From positions 248,001 through 312,000 of the forward strand of contig NZ_RJJT01000002.1 in NCBI RefSeq assembly GCF_003938655.1: DNA of 64,000 nt. The letters are read 5' to 3'. The position numbers and the translations under genes were made by a program. The DNA comes from Rhizobium pisi. GTDB taxonomy: Bacteria > Pseudomonadota > Alphaproteobacteria > Rhizobiales > Rhizobiaceae. How positions within the stretch are numbered: position 1 is the first letter of the stretch; each line of letters begins with the position of its first letter. The notes under the pieces are model-generated. The model ran no database searches. It was not told the origin of the DNA and worked only from the letters and a program-made list of their open reading frames with translations. Shown here piece by piece: positions 61,797-64,000 of this stretch.

Positions 61797-62738
61797 ATGA
61801 AACTATCGATCTGCACCGATGTGATGGGTGACCTTTCCTTCACCGACATGCTCGACAAATGCGTCAAACTTGGCGTCGAGGGTATCGAGATGACCGGCGG
61901 CGGTTGGTCTCGTGCACCGCATTTCCGCGCCGACGAGCTGCTGGCCGACAAGGGTCTCTTGAAGACGAAGCTCAAGGAAATTGAAGCGCGGGGCCTGGAA
62001 ATCGCCGCGCTCAATTGCTCGGCCAACCCGCTCGATCCGGGTGACATGGGCAAGCGCCACCGCAAGGAGATGGAACAGACGATCCGTCTCGCCGGTGAAA
62101 TCGGTGTGAAGACCATCGTCACGATGTCCGGATTGCCGGAAGCAGCACCCGGCGACATGGTTCCGAACTGGCTCGTCTACACCAAGAGCTGGCCGGAGGA
62201 GATGCCCGAGCGTGATCGCTATCAGTGGGAGGACCGCGCATTCCCGCTCTGGCATGAGCTCGTGAAGCTTGCCAAGGAAGTGGGCGTCGAGAAATATGCG
62301 CTGGAAAACTTCTCGGCAATGCTCGTCTGGAACCCCGAGACTCTGTTCCGTCTGCGCAACGAGGTCGGCTCGACTGTCGGCATGAACCTCGACCCCAGCC
62401 ACCTGTTCTGGAAGGGTGCCGACCCGATCGCTTCCGCCCGGGCGCTGGGCGGTGCGATCCATCATTGCCACGGCAAGGACACGCGCATCGAGCGCGGGCT
62501 TGCCGATGTCAACGGTCTGCTTGAACTGAAGGACGTAACTGACGTCGCCAACCGCAGCTGGAACTACGTTGCCGTCGGCGCTGGCCATGACCTGCAGTGG
62601 TGGAAGGAGTTTTTCTCTGTGGTTCGCATGGTTGGCTACAACGATTGGGTCAGTCTCGAGATGGAAGACTTCACCATGTCGACCGAGGCGGGCATCCAGT
62701 CCTCCATCGACGCGCTGCAGGCAACGATCAGCCGCTGA
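61797..62738 (+). CDS. Second TIM-barrel sugar isomerase/epimerase-like enzyme
   Basis: A 313-residue AP_endonuc_2-type barrel: LSICTDVMGDLSFTDMLDKC at the N-terminus, AALNCSANPLDPGDMGKRHR, ALENFSAMLVWNPETLFRLR (Glu), GMNLDPSHLFWKG (Asp/His), CHGKDTR (His) and WVSLEMEDF (Glu). These are the usual metal ligands. It follows the Gfo/Idh gene by 78 bp. With the IolH-like barrel it resembles the LgdB1/LgdB2 pair of the levoglucosan pathway by layout only. Confidence 0.85.
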   Translation: MKLSICTDVMGDLSFTDMLDKCVKLGVEGIEMTGGGWSRAPHFRADELLADKGLLKTKLKEIEARGLEIAALNCSANPLDPGDMGKRHRKEMEQTIRLAGEIGVKTIVTMSGLPEAAPGDMVPNWLVYTKSWPEEMPERDRYQWEDRAFPLWHELVKLAKEVGVEKYALENFSAMLVWNPETLFRLRNEVGSTVGMNLDPSHLFWKGADPIASARALGGAIHHCHGKDTRIERGLADVNGLLELKDVTDVANRSWNYVAVGAGHDLQWWKEFFSVVRMVGYNDWVSLEMEDFTMSTEAGIQSSIDALQATISR

Positions 62739-62833
62739 CGGAGCGAGTGGGGCGTGCTTGTGCGGAAAGATCGATCTGGACACTATTATGGACGCGTGTT
62801 CTATAAAGCGGACAGATTTGAGGGGAGCACGCC

Positions 62834-64000
62834 ATGCATCTTTCCATGTGGACTTACCCCTGGGACATTCAGGACCAGGGGCTCGACGCCTTTGCCGCCG
62901 AGCTTCGCGGACGGGCGGGCCTTAACACGGTCAGCTTGGCGACGTCCTATCACGCCGGCCGTTTCCTTCAGCCGCGGAGCCCGCAGCAGAAAGCCTATTT
63001 TCCCGAGGACGGGACGGTCTATTTCCGGCCGGATGAAATCCTGTGGAAGGACAAGGTGATCAGGCCGTTGATGGCCCGAAATGTGGCCGAGCGCGGCGAC
63101 ATGCTGGATGCGCTCGTCGAAGGGCGCGAGAAGACCGGCCTCAAAATTTCCTGCTGGACGGTCTGCCTGCACAACAGCCGTCTCGGCATGCTGCATCCCG
63201 ATCACGTGACGCGGAACGCCTTCGGCAATCCGAACTATTACAATCTTTGCCCCTCAAGCCCTGAGGCGAGGGACTATGTCGTCACCCTCGTGCGCGACAT
63301 CACAACCAACTATCGGCCTGATATGGTGGAGCTCGAAAGCCCGAATTTCATGGGCTTCGCGCACGAGTACCATCACGAAAAGGACGGTGTCGGGCTGAAT
63401 GCCGAAGACAATTTCCTGCTGTCGCTCTGCTTCTGCGACCATTGCACGGCACGCGCCGGAAAGGCCGGCGTGCCGGTCGAGGGCGCGCGCCGAACGGTGG
63501 CGCGCTTCATCGCGGAACTCTGCGAACGCGCCGTGCCGGATCGGCAATTCCCGGACTTCCCGGCAGCCGGCATCGATGCCTACCGCGACCATTCCGACCT
63601 GCATGCCTACCTTGCCTGGCGCAGCGAGCCGGTGACCAGTCTGATCGGCGAAATCAAGGCGGCGGCCGATCCCGCAAGCCGCATCGTGCTCATCGATCTG
63701 AAGGACGGCTGGCTCGGCGGCGTCGATCTGGCAGCGGTCGGCAGGCTCTGCGACGGGGCGATCCTCTGCTGCTACGATATGGAGCCGGATGCCGTCGGCG
63801 ATGTCATTCGCACCGGCCGGGCGGCGATCGGGCCGGAAAAGTTCCTCGGGGTGGGTCTGCGTGTCTTCTATCCGGAGGTCGACGGGCCGGCGATCCTGGC
63901 GGCACGCGCCAAGGCCGCCGTCGATGCCGGCGCTGATGGCGTCAACTTCTACAATTACGGCCTGATACCGGCAAAGCGCCTCGACTGGGTCAAGGCGGCG
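62834..64000 (+). CDS. Uncharacterised large protein, cut by the window end
   Basis: An ATG at 62834 with GAGGGGAGC upstream opens a frame with no stop for 389 codons to the window edge. It starts MHLSMWTYPWDIQDQGLDAF and contains VSLATSYHAGRFLQPRSPQQ, CPSSPEARDYVV, LESPNFMGFAHEYHHEK, a LCFCDHCTARAG Cys-x2-Cys element, and KFLGVGLRVFYPEV. The strand/helix rhythm and acidic loops suggest a glycoside-hydrolase-like TIM barrel; I recognise no named family. Its place at the end of the sugar-oxidation operon suggests a hydrolase or deglycosylase role, but this is inference. Confidence 0.8.
   Translation, partial: MHLSMWTYPWDIQDQGLDAFAAELRGRAGLNTVSLATSYHAGRFLQPRSPQQKAYFPEDGTVYFRPDEILWKDKVIRPLMARNVAERGDMLDALVEGREKTGLKISCWTVCLHNSRLGMLHPDHVTRNAFGNPNYYNLCPSSPEARDYVVTLVRDITTNYRPDMVELESPNFMGFAHEYHHEKDGVGLNAEDNFLLSLCFCDHCTARAGKAGVPVEGARRTVARFIAELCERAVPDRQFPDFPAAGIDAYRDHSDLHAYLAWRSEPVTSLIGEIKAAADPASRIVLIDLKDGWLGGVDLAAVGRLCDGAILCCYDMEPDAVGDVIRTGRAAIGPEKFLGVGLRVFYPEVDGPAILAARAKAAVDAGADGVNFYNYGLIPAKRLDWVKAA

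Overview
The window looks like part of a large accessory plasmid (or chromid) of a Rhizobium species close to R. leguminosarum or R. etli. The reasons are a RepABC-type partition locus with its 16-bp parS palindrome, a two-domain Rap adhesin, GC-rich codon third positions, and a dense series of sugar and polyol ABC-transporter operons with AraC, LacI, LysR and TetR regulators. No rRNA, tRNA, CRISPR array or intact insertion sequence was seen.

Layout. 1-4180 is a decayed replication/partition region on the minus strand: repA and repB are intact, repC has an internal deletion plus a second frameshift, and the usual repB-repC spacer is almost gone. It ends in a small ORF and a transposase remnant. 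4180-6166 carries an unusual ROK-family protein whose two halves are in swapped order, and a trehalose-phosphatase. 6367-12266 is a pentitol (probably ribitol) operon: AraC regulator, binding protein, ATPase, permease and two dehydrogenases. 12316-13955 has a VOC protein and a tautomerase/TetR pair. 13979-20961 is a hexitol-to-tagatose module (tagatose kinase, GatZ-like protein, binding protein, SmoS-type dehydrogenase, zinc dehydrogenase, LacI) that lacks its own permeases. 20971-23038 is a 3-dehydroshikimate dehydratase gene with a small upstream membrane ORF. 23262-26699 is a CreBC-like two-component system with a DUF4173 membrane protein, followed by transketolase (27040-29076).

29110-33734 is a mixed stretch of small genes: an orphan BrnA-type antitoxin, the Rap adhesin, a frameshifted rpsU, a LysR regulator and an aldo/keto reductase. 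PPK2 follows. 34862-43095 is a LacI-controlled operon with a complete MalFGK-type importer, a GMC oxidoreductase and a TIM-barrel isomerase. 43448-49461 joins biotin carboxylase, a biotin carrier and a second carrier-like protein without the biotin lysine to the 5-oxoprolinase proteins PxpB, PxpC and PxpA and an aminotransferase. It is followed by a LysR regulator, an SDR, a polar amino-acid ABC importer and an RraA-type aldolase (to 55233). 55320-64000 is a LacI-controlled operon: ribose-type importer, two TIM-barrel proteins around a Gfo/Idh dehydrogenase, and a long uncharacterised protein cut by the window end.

Taken together the region is a scavenging island for plant- and soil-derived polyols, glycosides, aromatics and probably a lactam or amide. 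The points most worth following up are the carboxylase/PxpABC operon with its histidine-substituted carrier, the permuted ROK protein, the oxidation/TIM-barrel glycoside operons, and several small genes that each lack exactly one base.
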